A DNA stretch of 64,000 bases from Alkalihalobacillus alcalophilus ATCC 27647 = CGMCC 1.3604 (GCF_000292245.2 NZ_ALPT02000002.1:55033-119032), one strand, 5' to 3'. Positions 54,720 to 63,910 are shown, counted from the first letter of the stretch. The notes: a model not told the origin generated them from the letters alone. Numbers and translations are program-made.

Positions 54720-54996
54720 TTTAACTCCTCTCTCCTACACAATGATCATTTTTCTTACACTTAACAAATACCTCAATATTAATACTTGTATTAGAAAAAA
54801 ATATAAAGATAGCATAAAAAAGCAATCTCTCATTCAATCTTTTTAGCTTCTTCCTTCGCAACTTTATTCAGCTTAAGATTTTCTCACCATTGGACAATTA
54901 TTCGTTCTCACTATACTTGAATATCTGTCAATTTACTATGTCTATAAATTAGACTAGTATCATCATAGAGACGCTCCCTCTAAAATCATTCCTCAA

Positions 54997-55671
54997 TTAA
55001 CAGCCATTTTGATTGATGCTCTCGATCATCAAAGATAATTCCGCCAGATCATCGACCATTAAATCAGCCTCAACCTGATTCCAATGATCGTCCTTTTTCC
55101 AAACTCCCTTTATCCCTACATTTTGTGCTGCCCTTACATCATTTTCAGGATGGTCTCCTACAAATAGACTTTCATTAGGAGAAGCCTTAAGTCGCTTCAA
55201 TGCTCGTAGAAATATTTGTGGGTCAGGCTTTTTTATTCCTTCCCATTCAGATACTAAAATAGCATCAAAATATCCCTCAATACCTAAAGCCTTGATATTA
55301 TCCATTTGAAACTGTCCATATCCATTTGTAATCATACCTAGAGTATAATTGCTACTTTTCAGTTGCTCTAACATATGATGGAGATTAGGAAAAGGGACAC
55401 AATGATACTTAAATTCATTCATGTAGTCTTTTAATAAAAACTCAGGCGTTACCCCTTTTATCTCATATTCACCTACTAATTGCTGATAGACTTTATCCTT
55501 CCATACATAACCACGTTTTTCCAGTTCTAAAAACCTTGTTATGTATGCCTCTTTACTGACATGCCCCACCCATTTATTCAAACGCTCATATTGTGCTTCA
55601 ATAAAATTTCTAACTGATCGGTCCCGATTTAATAAAGTTCCGTCTAAATCAAATAAAACAGTTTTAATCAT
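54997..55671 (-). CDS. HAD-superfamily hydrolase (phosphoglycolate-phosphatase-like)
   Basis: A 224-residue HAD phosphatase with motif I LFDLDGTLLNRD, motif II MITNGYGQFQ, motif III Lys in EWEGIKKPDPQIF and motif IV FVGDHPENDVRAA. A helical cap sits between motifs I and II, as in subfamily IA. GGAGCTG precedes the ATG. It is a single gene; the substrate is unknown. Confidence 0.88.
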   Translation of the reverse strand: MIKTVLFDLDGTLLNRDRSVRNFIEAQYERLNKWVGHVSKEAYITRFLELEKRGYVWKDKVYQQLVGEYEIKGVTPEFLLKDYMNEFKYHCVPFPNLHHMLEQLKSSNYTLGMITNGYGQFQMDNIKALGIEGYFDAILVSEWEGIKKPDPQIFLRALKRLKASPNESLFVGDHPENDVRAAQNVGIKGVWKKDDHWNQVEADLMVDDLAELSLMIESINQNGC

Positions 55672-55790
55672 TATAAATCAGCTCCTGCTATGTACATAAC
55701 ATTGAGATGAACCTCTACATTAGTTAAACTTCTCGTTAACCATACCTTTCTCCTTCTCTTATTTAAGGAGCCAGCCCAAGTAAAATCAAG

Positions 55791-55840
55791 GGGCTGTCCC
55801 AAAAGTCATGAAAATGACCTTTGAGGGTTCAGCCCCTTTT
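55791..55840. repeat. Long imperfect inverted repeat (IS-end or terminator-like)
   Basis: AAGGGGCTG pairs with CAGCCCCTT, and inside it CCCAAAAGTCAT pairs imperfectly with ATGACCTTTGAGGG around GAAA, followed by TTTT. GGCTGTCCCAAAAGTCA is a sequence I associate with IS-flanking or dispersed hairpins in Bacillaceae. A GC-rich block (55862-55915) follows. No transposase gene is present. Confidence 0.5.
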
Positions 55841-56187
55841 TGAATATGATAAAAGTGAGAGGGAAGACACCGCTCCCGAGATGGGGGGCACGCTTTCCGC
55901 AGGTGGGATTTCTTTTACCATAAAAAGTTCTGCTATTTCTTTTAACTTCAAATTATAGCCCCCTTCTAAACAAATTTATATTTCCTTTTATTTTACAGTT
56001 CATTATTATAATTCTACATTTTTTATTAAACTCCCTTTGTTAAATAACATTGTTTCAACTTCTGACCGAAATGCAACCTTAAAAAAGCCATTAACTTAGA
56101 TGGGCTAAGTTAATGGCTTTTAGTCTTGGTAACTATTATGTTTTTCGGAAGGTATTACTTTTTTTTATATATTATAAATCTGTTATT
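55841..56187. other. Gene-free stretch between the long hairpin and array C
   Basis: It contains a short GC-rich relic-like block near 55862-55915 and otherwise AT-rich sequence. An imperfect stem, CATTAACTTAG/CTAAGTTAATG at about 56090-56118 (GCCATTAACTTAGATGGG...), looks like a terminator: its arms are AAAGCCATTAACTTA and TAAGTTAATGGCTTT. No gene is seen. Confidence 0.45.
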
Positions 56188-56490
56188 CGTACCGTAATTT
56201 TGGTCTCACCAGTTTTTCATTCCTTATCCCGCACTATTCGCACCGTAATTTACCACAGCTCGACTCTTCATTCCTTATCCTGCACTATTCGCACCGTAAT
56301 TTACCACAGCTCGACTTTTCATTCCTTATCCCGCACTATTCGTACCCTAATTTGCTTCAGCACCGATTTTCATTCCTTATCCTGCACTATTCAAACCCTA
56401 ATTTGCCACAGCACAGCTTTTCATTACCTATCACCCTGGATTCGCACTCTTCTTTCCTTGCTATACCGGTATTAAATTGCTTATCCAAAA
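56188..56490. repeat. 51-bp tandem repeat array C (about 6 units)
   Basis: Unit starts fall at 56188, 56239, 56290, 56341, 56392 and 56443, all exactly 51 bp apart. Units carry CGCACCG (or CGTACC) at offset 1, TAATTT next, and CATTCC at offset 31, so the anchors match array A in order and 30-bp spacing. The last units degrade. It begins 46 bp beyond the jetC stop and is read in the same orientation as array A. Confidence 0.93.
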
Positions 56491-56535
56491 TCGCCTCTTA
56501 TCCGGCAAGTACCCATCTATGACCGGTGTCCTTAC

Positions 56536-59500
56536 TTAAGTCTTCACAATCCCTACCACATTACTTTTCGGAATCGTTGGATCGTGTTTGACGATAAACG
56601 CTTTTGAAAATCGATTATGATATGTTGATTCATGTGACTTTGGTGTTAAAATAATTAACTTTCTTTGCAATTGTTTCACATATAAATCAAACACCTTTAC
56701 TTTTCTGTTTTCATCTAACGCACTATCAAACTCATCGAGGACAATAAAGCCAGGGGTCGTTTGTAAATTTTGGAGAAGGGCTAAGGCAAATAGAAGAGAG
56801 CTAAGTGATTCTTCTCCACCTGATACTCCTTTTCCAACTTTTCCTCCACGTGCTTTGACACTTACATCCTCTAAAGCCCCTTTATGACCTTCTTTTCTTG
56901 CTTTTATATATAGCTTAAAGAGTGTCCGTTGTCTGCGGTCTTCATAGGATTCCCAACTAACATCGCCTTCAAATTGAAACTCATTCATATACATTTTAAA
57001 GCGTTGTTGAATTTCAAGAACTCGCATGTTTATCGTGATCTCTAGCTTATTCTTTAAGTCTTGTGCCCGTTCTGTATCTTGTTCGAGCAATAACTTTGTC
57101 CGATTATATTCATTTGCCAACCGATCGTATTCCTCTTTAATTGTTTCGTAATTTGCCTCTGCTGCCGGATCGATTCCGTCTTCCGAACGGGCACGATCGA
57201 ATTTTGTTTTCCCTAATTCACGGTTATGAAGGAGCTTCGTAATCGTTAATAAATGCCCGCCCGTCAATTCAGATGTGCACTCGTCATAAATCTCAGAGAC
57301 AAGACCTTTCATCTCATTTAGCTCTTGGATACATTTGATCATTTGTTCTTTGTTTAGTTCTAAATCTTCTTGACGGCGTTGGAGTTGTTTTTCTTTAACT
57401 CTTATGCCATCATGCACCGAATCTATTTTGTCTTGGATTCCACTCCCTTTTCGTTCCAACTTTCTAATTTTAGAGTCGAGAGCCTCCTCTTGTTGCTCCA
57501 GTTCTTTATTACGTTGTTTTTGCTCGTCCAAATCATTTCGATCACTTGCCGTTCTTTCCCTTAAACTATGAAGCTTTTCGTATTTATCTGACATTTGTCC
57601 GAGCTCTTGATAAAACTGTTCTTCCTTTTTTAACTCATTCAGACAATTTTCTTGCTCGATTTTTTGATGGATTCCCTTTTCTTTTTTAACGTCCAACTCT
57701 TTTTGCTCAGACTCTAATAATTCCTTTCGCTCAGTCTTTTCAGCTAGCTTTTCCAAACGTAGTCTTCGCTCTTCTTCCAACGTCATAAACGCCTCTGATT
57801 CTTTCACACGATGAATAATGCTATTCAATTCCTGAAGCGTTTTTGTAGAATGTTCCATCCGATCACTTAATTTGATTTTGTCTTCTTGAGCTGATTTCAA
57901 CTGTTGAATAACCACTTGTTTTCTCGCCAACAAAGCTTTAGCACTTAAAATAAAGCGGTCTTTTTCTTGTCGACCTCTATAACCTAATGAATCAACTAAT
58001 ATTCCATTTTCAATCCTTACTTCCCCTTGGGCAAACAATTGTTCAATCCACCATAAGGCTTTCATCGCTAAATGCTCTTTTGTGCCGATCCCACTTTTGA
58101 TCTTTAAATGAAGCGAAGGTAGATGAGTAACGGAACGGTCAGGAATTAACTTCATTAAAGGGACATGATAGAGATCATTAGGTGGTTTAATGCTCTTCCC
58201 TTCAAAAAATATCGTGTATTTGATCGCATCAAATAAGTGTTCATCCTTCAGCTTCGCCTGTTCATCTAGCTCGACTAGTTCACGAAGAGGATACGCTTGG
58301 ATTCTTTTCATTTTAAAGAAATTCAATGAATCTATTTGTCTTTCTGATAAGTCACGGTTCTGTTCTAACTGTTTTAGTTCCTCGGATAACTCAGCTAATC
58401 TTCTTTCTATATCGATATGTTCGTTTCTATTTTCCTTTAATTCCTTTTCTAATCGTTCAATACTATTTTGAACAACGTAACTACTCGTATACGTTGCCAA
58501 TCGCTCCTGATGTATAACGGCAGCTTCGTTATCAACTTGTATTTCTTGTTTAAGCCTTGTTATCTCTTCAACGACCGATTGCCATTCACCTGACACTTCG
58601 TCTATCCTATTCTTGACTAAATCAAAGAACTCAGTTGTTTCTTTTTGATCTCTGTTCAAAGCCTCTAACTCATTTTGAACTTCCTCTTCTGTTCTCCGAA
58701 TATATTGTCTTTGCTCCAGGATAACGGCTAATTCTTTCTCTAAACCACTTATCGTAGCTTCATTTTCTTTAATCGTTTGAGCTAATTGGTTTTCTTTTTC
58801 TTCTTCGGCCTCTATCCTTTGAGCAAGTTCCTCATTCTCACGCTTCCGTTCTTTTAGCTCGAGTTTGATTTGTTCCCGCTCGTTTTCTTTCGCTGCTAAC
58901 TGGTCTTGCTCTTCTTCCATTTCACTTCTTGTTTGCTCGATTATATCTTCAAACTGTTCTTTTTCCTTTTTATAATGAACTTCTAGTTGCAATAAAGACT
59001 CTATATAAAGCTTAGCACCTGATTCTAAGCGCTTTTTATTATCCAAAAAACGATCCAATGCATTTTTTGATAAAGAGAGTAATTGCTTTTTATGTTTCAT
59101 ATTAACTTCTGCCGATCCTAATGTTTCTTTTGTATCCTTTAATTTCTCCATACTTTCTTCCCAATTTCGCTGCACTTGATCAATTCCGTGCATTTCACTA
59201 AATATCCGAAATCGTTCTTCTGGATTCATGACCGCAAATTGATTCACTTCCTGCTGGTACCAAATTAAGTAAAATAAGTCAGGATCAATTTTGTATTTTT
59301 GTTCTAGTGCCTTTTTATAAGCGGTAAAATTATTAAAACGGTCTCCCGAGGTGAATTTAATTGGGGTTTCCCACTGATCGATTTCCTCTCCAGCATAAAT
59401 AAAAAATTCTTTTTTGATTGGTTGTCCAGGCTCTTGAACAATGTGCAACGAAAATTGAATATAAGTAGGGGCATCTATTTTCATAGCTCCTTCATTTTTA

Positions 59501-59733
59501 AAAAGGAGCGAAATCTTCCCCCGCCATGTCTGCTGCTCCGGTAAATTACGAGATTTCAACCCTTCAATGTCTACTTTCGACGAATACAAAACAGCTCCCA
59601 TACAAAATGTGATCGTTGATTTTCCAGCCCCATTTGGTCCAGTAATCATGACATGATCGTCTTTACCAGACAAATCGAGTTGCGTTGGCTCATAATCGCG
59701 GATGCCTGAAAAAGTTAAGCGCCACGGGATCAT
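56536..59733 (-). CDS. jetC: JetC, SMC/MukB-like ATPase of a Wadjet-type anti-plasmid system
   Basis: A 1065-residue SMC-like protein: N-terminal Walker A GPNGAGKST (32-40), two long coiled coils (about 180-440 and 620-900) around a central globular hinge region, and a C-terminal head with signature VSGGEESLSSLLFALALL and Walker B FIVLDEFDSALDEN. Wadjet JetC pairs with JetA and JetB to make a loop-extruding motor that detects small circular DNA for cleavage by JetD. Its ATG overlaps the jetB stop by 4 bp. It is the last gene of the four-gene operon. Confidence 0.88.
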   Translation of the reverse strand: MIPWRLTFSGIRDYEPTQLDLSGKDDHVMITGPNGAGKSTITFCMGAVLYSSKVDIEGLKSRNLPEQQTWRGKISLLFKNEGAMKIDAPTYIQFSLHIVQEPGQPIKKEFFIYAGEEIDQWETPIKFTSGDRFNNFTAYKKALEQKYKIDPDLFYLIWYQQEVNQFAVMNPEERFRIFSEMHGIDQVQRNWEESMEKLKDTKETLGSAEVNMKHKKQLLSLSKNALDRFLDNKKRLESGAKLYIESLLQLEVHYKKEKEQFEDIIEQTRSEMEEEQDQLAAKENEREQIKLELKERKRENEELAQRIEAEEEKENQLAQTIKENEATISGLEKELAVILEQRQYIRRTEEEVQNELEALNRDQKETTEFFDLVKNRIDEVSGEWQSVVEEITRLKQEIQVDNEAAVIHQERLATYTSSYVVQNSIERLEKELKENRNEHIDIERRLAELSEELKQLEQNRDLSERQIDSLNFFKMKRIQAYPLRELVELDEQAKLKDEHLFDAIKYTIFFEGKSIKPPNDLYHVPLMKLIPDRSVTHLPSLHLKIKSGIGTKEHLAMKALWWIEQLFAQGEVRIENGILVDSLGYRGRQEKDRFILSAKALLARKQVVIQQLKSAQEDKIKLSDRMEHSTKTLQELNSIIHRVKESEAFMTLEEERRLRLEKLAEKTERKELLESEQKELDVKKEKGIHQKIEQENCLNELKKEEQFYQELGQMSDKYEKLHSLRERTASDRNDLDEQKQRNKELEQQEEALDSKIRKLERKGSGIQDKIDSVHDGIRVKEKQLQRRQEDLELNKEQMIKCIQELNEMKGLVSEIYDECTSELTGGHLLTITKLLHNRELGKTKFDRARSEDGIDPAAEANYETIKEEYDRLANEYNRTKLLLEQDTERAQDLKNKLEITINMRVLEIQQRFKMYMNEFQFEGDVSWESYEDRRQRTLFKLYIKARKEGHKGALEDVSVKARGGKVGKGVSGGEESLSSLLFALALLQNLQTTPGFIVLDEFDSALDENRKVKVFDLYVKQLQRKLIILTPKSHESTYHNRFSKAFIVKHDPTIPKSNVVGIVKT

Positions 59734-60470
59734 TCAGATTCCCCTTCCTGATAAAGATTATATCGTTTAAAAAACTTCATAACCTCGTCTTTATTTAATT
59801 GATTGGATTGACTAAATTCGGTTGAACGTCGTAAAAAAGAATCCGAAAACAAGTGCACACCGATCGCTGTTAAAGCATAGGCTTTTTCATGAGAAGAGGT
59901 TTCAAAGTCTTCAATCGCTCCGATTTTCTTCAACGGATCAAGATTAACTAAAATTCGTTGGTTTGCCTTTGTTGATTCGTGTCCAAACGCATTTAGAAGT
60001 TGGTCAAATAACGTAAACTCATGTTGAAGTACTTCTTGTTGATAAAACATATAGAGAAGAATCACTAAGCTTTCTTTTGTTAATGTGTTTCGTGCAGCCC
60101 TTGCCGGGACACGCATCAACACAATCACTTGATCTCTTCGTTCATCATAAATAACTTTAAAATACCTGCTAACCGCTTGATTTAATCTTGTGATAAAAGA
60201 AGAAAATTCTTTATCGTCCCCTTGAATTTCTAATTGCTTCTCTACTTCTTTTCTAGACAAGCCAAAATTCCCACCACGGATAGAAGCAGAAGAAGAAAAC
60301 AAGATATTCATGAAAACAAGCTCTTCCTTTTCTGATAAGACCCCCTTTAAAGATTGCAGCACATTAAGAGGGTTCACATTTGTTTCCTCATGTTCTTCCG
60401 TTACTGAACTATGATCATTCTGCTGACTTATTCGTTGTTCGTTTTCTGATGACTTTTGCTCTGTCTGCAT
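59730..60470 (-). CDS. jetB: JetB, MukE-like (DUF4194-type) accessory subunit
   Basis: A 246-residue protein with a charged, disordered start (residues 1-35) and tandem winged-helix-like segments (LSRKEVEKQLEI, LVILLYMFYQQEVLQHEFTLFDQLLNAF, ALTAIGVHLFSDSF). Short proteins of this type between the JetA and JetC genes correspond to MukE-like kleisin-binding subunits. It overlaps jetA by 56 bp and jetC by 4 bp. The family call rests largely on size, predicted helices and context. Confidence 0.75.
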   Translation of the reverse strand: MQTEQKSSENEQRISQQNDHSSVTEEHEETNVNPLNVLQSLKGVLSEKEELVFMNILFSSSASIRGGNFGLSRKEVEKQLEIQGDDKEFSSFITRLNQAVSRYFKVIYDERRDQVIVLMRVPARAARNTLTKESLVILLYMFYQQEVLQHEFTLFDQLLNAFGHESTKANQRILVNLDPLKKIGAIEDFETSSHEKAYALTAIGVHLFSDSFLRRSTEFSQSNQLNKDEVMKFFKRYNLYQEGESE

Positions 60471-61827
60471 CTTTCATCCACTCCCATTCTCGATCATACA
60501 CAGGAACTTTTGCTCCCTTTTTCCCATTCATGATCGATATTTTTTTATTTCCAACTAATGCCGAAATCGCGGTCATCGCATTAATAGCGTCACTCCAATT
60601 CACGGAGGTCGCTTCAATTACCACTTGCTCGATTGGCGCTTCTTCTTGTTTTTCTATATATTTTTCGATTTTTTCAGTCTCGATCATTTCTTTCATCATT
60701 AACCAGTTCGCCTGATTCATTAATTCATCAACATCTTCTTCAGAGATAAGTTCGGTCGAGTAGATGAGCTCCTCCTCATCTTCTTCCATTGATGCTTCAA
60801 TTGGTTCATACGTTTCAAGATAATGTATTCCCTCTTCAATCGCTATCGGTGACAAAGGTGAGGCAAATTTTACCGGAATCCATAGGCCATCCATCGCTTC
60901 ATCTTCATATTGATTTTGTTCCATAAAACTGAGAAGTTGATGGGCATTCGGAACGTCCGAATCTAATGGTGGGGCAAACATCTTCGTAATAAAATCCCTT
61001 ACTTTTTCAGGTTGAATATTAGAAGAAAGCGGGGTTTCTTGCATATGCGTAAATTTCAGAAACTTACTTATCATCCCCACACTTAAATTAGTTCCTTCCG
61101 CAAGTACTGCTGTTCCCTTCTGCATAAGAGAGGAGAGAACTAGACTTTCCTCCATCGTTTGGAATTGACGAAAACGCTCCTTGAGTTTGATATCTAAATC
61201 TTCCATCAAGCCATGAATGAGCTCAAGTTGTGGTAAAGCATTCCGATCGGCTAACATTTCTAGCTCTCGTTCTTTCATCAATTGAATCGCATTTTCGACA
61301 TTACGAATAATACTAGCAATTTTATTCCCTCCTGATATCCCTTTGTCATCATAGGCTTCACTAAGCTCTGCATCTCGCCTCGCCTGAAATAGGGAACGAC
61401 CAATATCATCATGTTTATAATAAGCAAGCGAATCATTCGCAAGTCGGATGAGCATATCCATCATCCGCTTCCCTAAATCCCTCATTTTCAATTGTTTCGA
61501 TTGCTTCGACATCCAATTGTTGTTAATTAAAATACGAATCACCTGTTCCACTCTCTTTTTAGAAGGGGGGGATTCATCATTGAACTTATTTTTGTACCGA
61601 TAAAAAACCGTTTCTTCATTTTCAATCGGTTCATCAAGCCCAAGTGCCTCCTCATTGATAAGTTGGATGATTCTTAAAAAACGTAGAATCTCCCCAGGGG
61701 ATTGAAAGGCATCTTGAGAACCCAAATCTTTTAACACTCCCGCTAACGAAGCAATGTCCCTCATCGACTGAGAGACCTCTGGATCCGATTGATTCGCGGT
61801 AAATATGGACGTTAATGAGTGATCCAT
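60415..61827 (-). CDS. jetA: JetA, MukF-like kleisin subunit
   Basis: A 470-residue, mostly helical protein. It has winged-helix-like N-terminal segments (PSKKRVEQVIRILINNNWM), a central helical region with QARRDAELSEAYDDKGISGG, a highly acidic linker (MEEDEEELIYSTE) and a basic C-terminal tail. It is consistent with the JetA kleisin that bridges the JetC heads. Its start lies 16 bp inside jetD with an AAGGAGG site. I identify it mainly by operon position and architecture. Confidence 0.76.
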   Translation of the reverse strand: MDHSLTSIFTANQSDPEVSQSMRDIASLAGVLKDLGSQDAFQSPGEILRFLRIIQLINEEALGLDEPIENEETVFYRYKNKFNDESPPSKKRVEQVIRILINNNWMSKQSKQLKMRDLGKRMMDMLIRLANDSLAYYKHDDIGRSLFQARRDAELSEAYDDKGISGGNKIASIIRNVENAIQLMKERELEMLADRNALPQLELIHGLMEDLDIKLKERFRQFQTMEESLVLSSLMQKGTAVLAEGTNLSVGMISKFLKFTHMQETPLSSNIQPEKVRDFITKMFAPPLDSDVPNAHQLLSFMEQNQYEDEAMDGLWIPVKFASPLSPIAIEEGIHYLETYEPIEASMEEDEEELIYSTELISEEDVDELMNQANWLMMKEMIETEKIEKYIEKQEEAPIEQVVIEATSVNWSDAINAMTAISALVGNKKISIMNGKKGAKVPVYDREWEWMKDADRAKVIRKRTTNKSAE

Positions 61828-63134
61828 CTAATCCAGTCCTCCTTTCCACCTAACACTTGCTCTTGTTCAATGGAGCGCTCTCCTAATAATGCCTCCATAT
61901 ACTTTTCAAATTCTTCTATCTCCGTGATCACGTTATGTTTATCCGTAATCCATTTATACTTTCTATCAAAATCGTTTGAACACGCTTGAAACAGCTCTTT
62001 ACTAATTTGGAGCCCATCCTTATCATAATCACACCAAATAAGAACTTGTTTAAGATCCCCATTAGCAAGCAGCTGTTGAATGCAACGCCGGTGAGACGTA
62101 CGTAAGTGACCGTCCACACAGACCATGAGGGTGTTCATTTCTTTTAGAAACCCCTTTTCAGAAGCTACTCTCGTTAAGATCGCTCGATTTTCTACAAGCC
62201 ACAATGTCGTTGCCTTCGTTTGATAGTTTTCCTCGGCAATCGCTAAATCAGTTAAACTATGCACAGGACCATATGAATAAGAAGAATATCTGCCTTTTAT
62301 ATCACCAGAAAAATAAAGTGGCGTTATTTTCCCAAGACTCGTGAGACCGAGATTAACAATCGGACATTCAGCCCACTCCTCCAATTGGGCAATAAATTCT
62401 TCTTTGTTCGAATCAAATACTTTTGAACCACCAATTTCCTTATAATAACTTGCCCCCACTTCTTTCCAATCAAAATTATCCTTTTGTTTTGAGAGTTGGA
62501 AGGTAGCAAGGGCAAAATCAAGAAATTTAATCCTTTTTTTCAAGCTCCATTTAGGTGGAAATTGAGGAGCTATAGACAATACCTCAATGTCCTTATGTAT
62601 TAGTGAGACTAATGTCTTTTCTAATAGTGTCAAAGCTTGTTGCCTTTTCAGATCCTGATTCACCGGAACCATTTGTAAAATTTCATTCAGTCTTTCCTTC
62701 CATAAGTTAAACTCATCTATACTAGCGACTCTATTTTGATTCGAGATATGTTTTAAATAGGCGAAGAGTTGATACCCCATCCGATAACCACTCGACTGTA
62801 TCGTTTTTTCATCCTTTTCAAAACGCACTTCTTTTATAATCCAGCCTTGCTCAAGCCACTGAAGAGTCGTTCTATCATACTCATTAAGCTGAACCCTTTT
62901 TTTAAGGGTTAAGTTCAATTTTTCAAGTTTCGGATCGGGCCTCTTATCAGCAGCTGGATAAACATTGGGAGCGAGCATTAATTCTCCCACTTTCCTGTAA
63001 GTACGTGCGGTTTTCTTGATAATTTCTACTTCGATAAATGGAGACGATTCCTCAGCCAAACGATTCATTCTTAACTCTTCACCTTTTTTCAAGACATATA
63101 TCTCAATAAAGTTCTTAACTGATTGATCGATCAT
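61812..63134 (-). CDS. jetD: JetD, TOPRIM-type nuclease of the Wadjet system
   Basis: A 440-residue protein with an N-terminal DNA-binding-like half and a C-terminal TOPRIM domain (DUF2220 type): the catalytic Glu315 in LWLVENRAIL and the acidic cluster WCDYDKDG (Asp369, Asp371, Asp373). JetD cleaves plasmid DNA captured by the JetABC motor. It is the first gene of the operon here, whereas the classical order is A-B-C-D. A GGAGG site precedes the ATG. Confidence 0.85.
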   Translation of the reverse strand: MIDQSVKNFIEIYVLKKGEELRMNRLAEESSPFIEVEIIKKTARTYRKVGELMLAPNVYPAADKRPDPKLEKLNLTLKKRVQLNEYDRTTLQWLEQGWIIKEVRFEKDEKTIQSSGYRMGYQLFAYLKHISNQNRVASIDEFNLWKERLNEILQMVPVNQDLKRQQALTLLEKTLVSLIHKDIEVLSIAPQFPPKWSLKKRIKFLDFALATFQLSKQKDNFDWKEVGASYYKEIGGSKVFDSNKEEFIAQLEEWAECPIVNLGLTSLGKITPLYFSGDIKGRYSSYSYGPVHSLTDLAIAEENYQTKATTLWLVENRAILTRVASEKGFLKEMNTLMVCVDGHLRTSHRRCIQQLLANGDLKQVLIWCDYDKDGLQISKELFQACSNDFDRKYKWITDKHNVITEIEEFEKYMEALLGERSIEQEQVLGGKEDWIRWITH

Positions 63135-63461
63135 GTTAATGCCTCCGTTTTATTCCTATCTATTCCCTTTCATTTTATCGCTTTTATAGAAGGATTGAAA
63201 TGAAACTATATGATGACGAACTCTATCGGCAGAAAATAGCCAGTTGTTGCTCCCCATTAATCCTTGGTACTAGTTGGCTCTATGTGTGTTTTGCATCAAA
63301 GTTTACTGTGGAATAATCAAAGTATTTCTAACTGAGAGTAAATGAAAAAGACTCAAGGCTAGTCCTTCACCTTGAGTTTAAAGTTTACACCTAGCCTACA
63401 CCTAAGTGAATGCTTTTATTTATTTATTGTATGAGTAAAATGTTTGTGGGAGAAGAAATAA
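63135..63461. other. Upstream region of the jet operon
   Basis: No gene is visible. ACTCAAGG (63351-63358) pairs with CCTTGAGT (63370-63377), a possible weak terminator. The jet promoter is presumably between 63135 and 63340, but I could not pick a convincing -35/-10 pair. Confidence 0.35.
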
Positions 63462-63505
63462 CCTGCTCAACCAGGTAATGGAAGTCCATTACTTGGTTGA
63501 GCAGG
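63462..63505. repeat. Near-perfect 21-bp inverted repeat beside an IS relic
   Basis: The arms 63462-63482 and 63485-63505 (starting CCTGCTCAACCA and ending TGGTTGAGCAGG) pair over 21 bp with one mismatch and only a 2-nt gap. A second small hairpin, AAGC-GAAA-GCG, follows at about 63511. The T-run needed for a classic terminator is missing. Confidence 0.8.
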
Positions 63506-63610
63506 CCACCAAGCGAAAGCGCGGTAGGGGTTTAAGCAAAATACATGAAAAAAGAGTCTCTCCTTGGTAGAATCATAGTCGACAAAAAACCGATTCAAAG
63601 GAGAAACCCT

Positions 63611-63829
63611 ATGCAAAAGAATACCACAGAATATCCAACATTAAAAGAACTCGAACAGCTAGTCTGGAGGAAGTTACAGGAAACCTTCTCAAGTGTGATG
63701 ACCTCCGTGTTAGAGGCTTATGACGAACTTTTAAATGAGCACAGCGCAAACGGCTCAGAATATATGCCTCTAACCTCCTGCCACTTGATATCTCATCCTA
63801 CTCTTTTCTTTATTATAAATCCTCTCTAA
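63611..63829 (+). pseudogene. Truncated ISLre2-family transposase (N-terminal fragment)
   Basis: From the ATG at 63611, with AAAGGAGA upstream, the product MQKNTTEYPTLKELEQLVW...KLQETFSSVMTSVLEA matches the start of ISLre2 transposases as I remember them. After about residue 45 the sequence departs from the family and stops after 72 residues, against about 400-480 in a full transposase. The element's left leader (from about 63540) is still present. It is a decayed insertion; the remaining part is not in the window. Confidence 0.8.
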
Positions 63830-63910
63830 CATTAAAACTTGGATAATCTTACATATACATAGTAACTATTCTATAATTACCGATAATTCACTTAAAAGGT
63901 GATTTAATTC

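Noticed and set aside
56113..56475. Plus-strand open frame of 120 residues across array C
   Set aside because: Its repeated IRT-type peptide comes from the repeat DNA. There is no supporting start signal and no recognisable protein.
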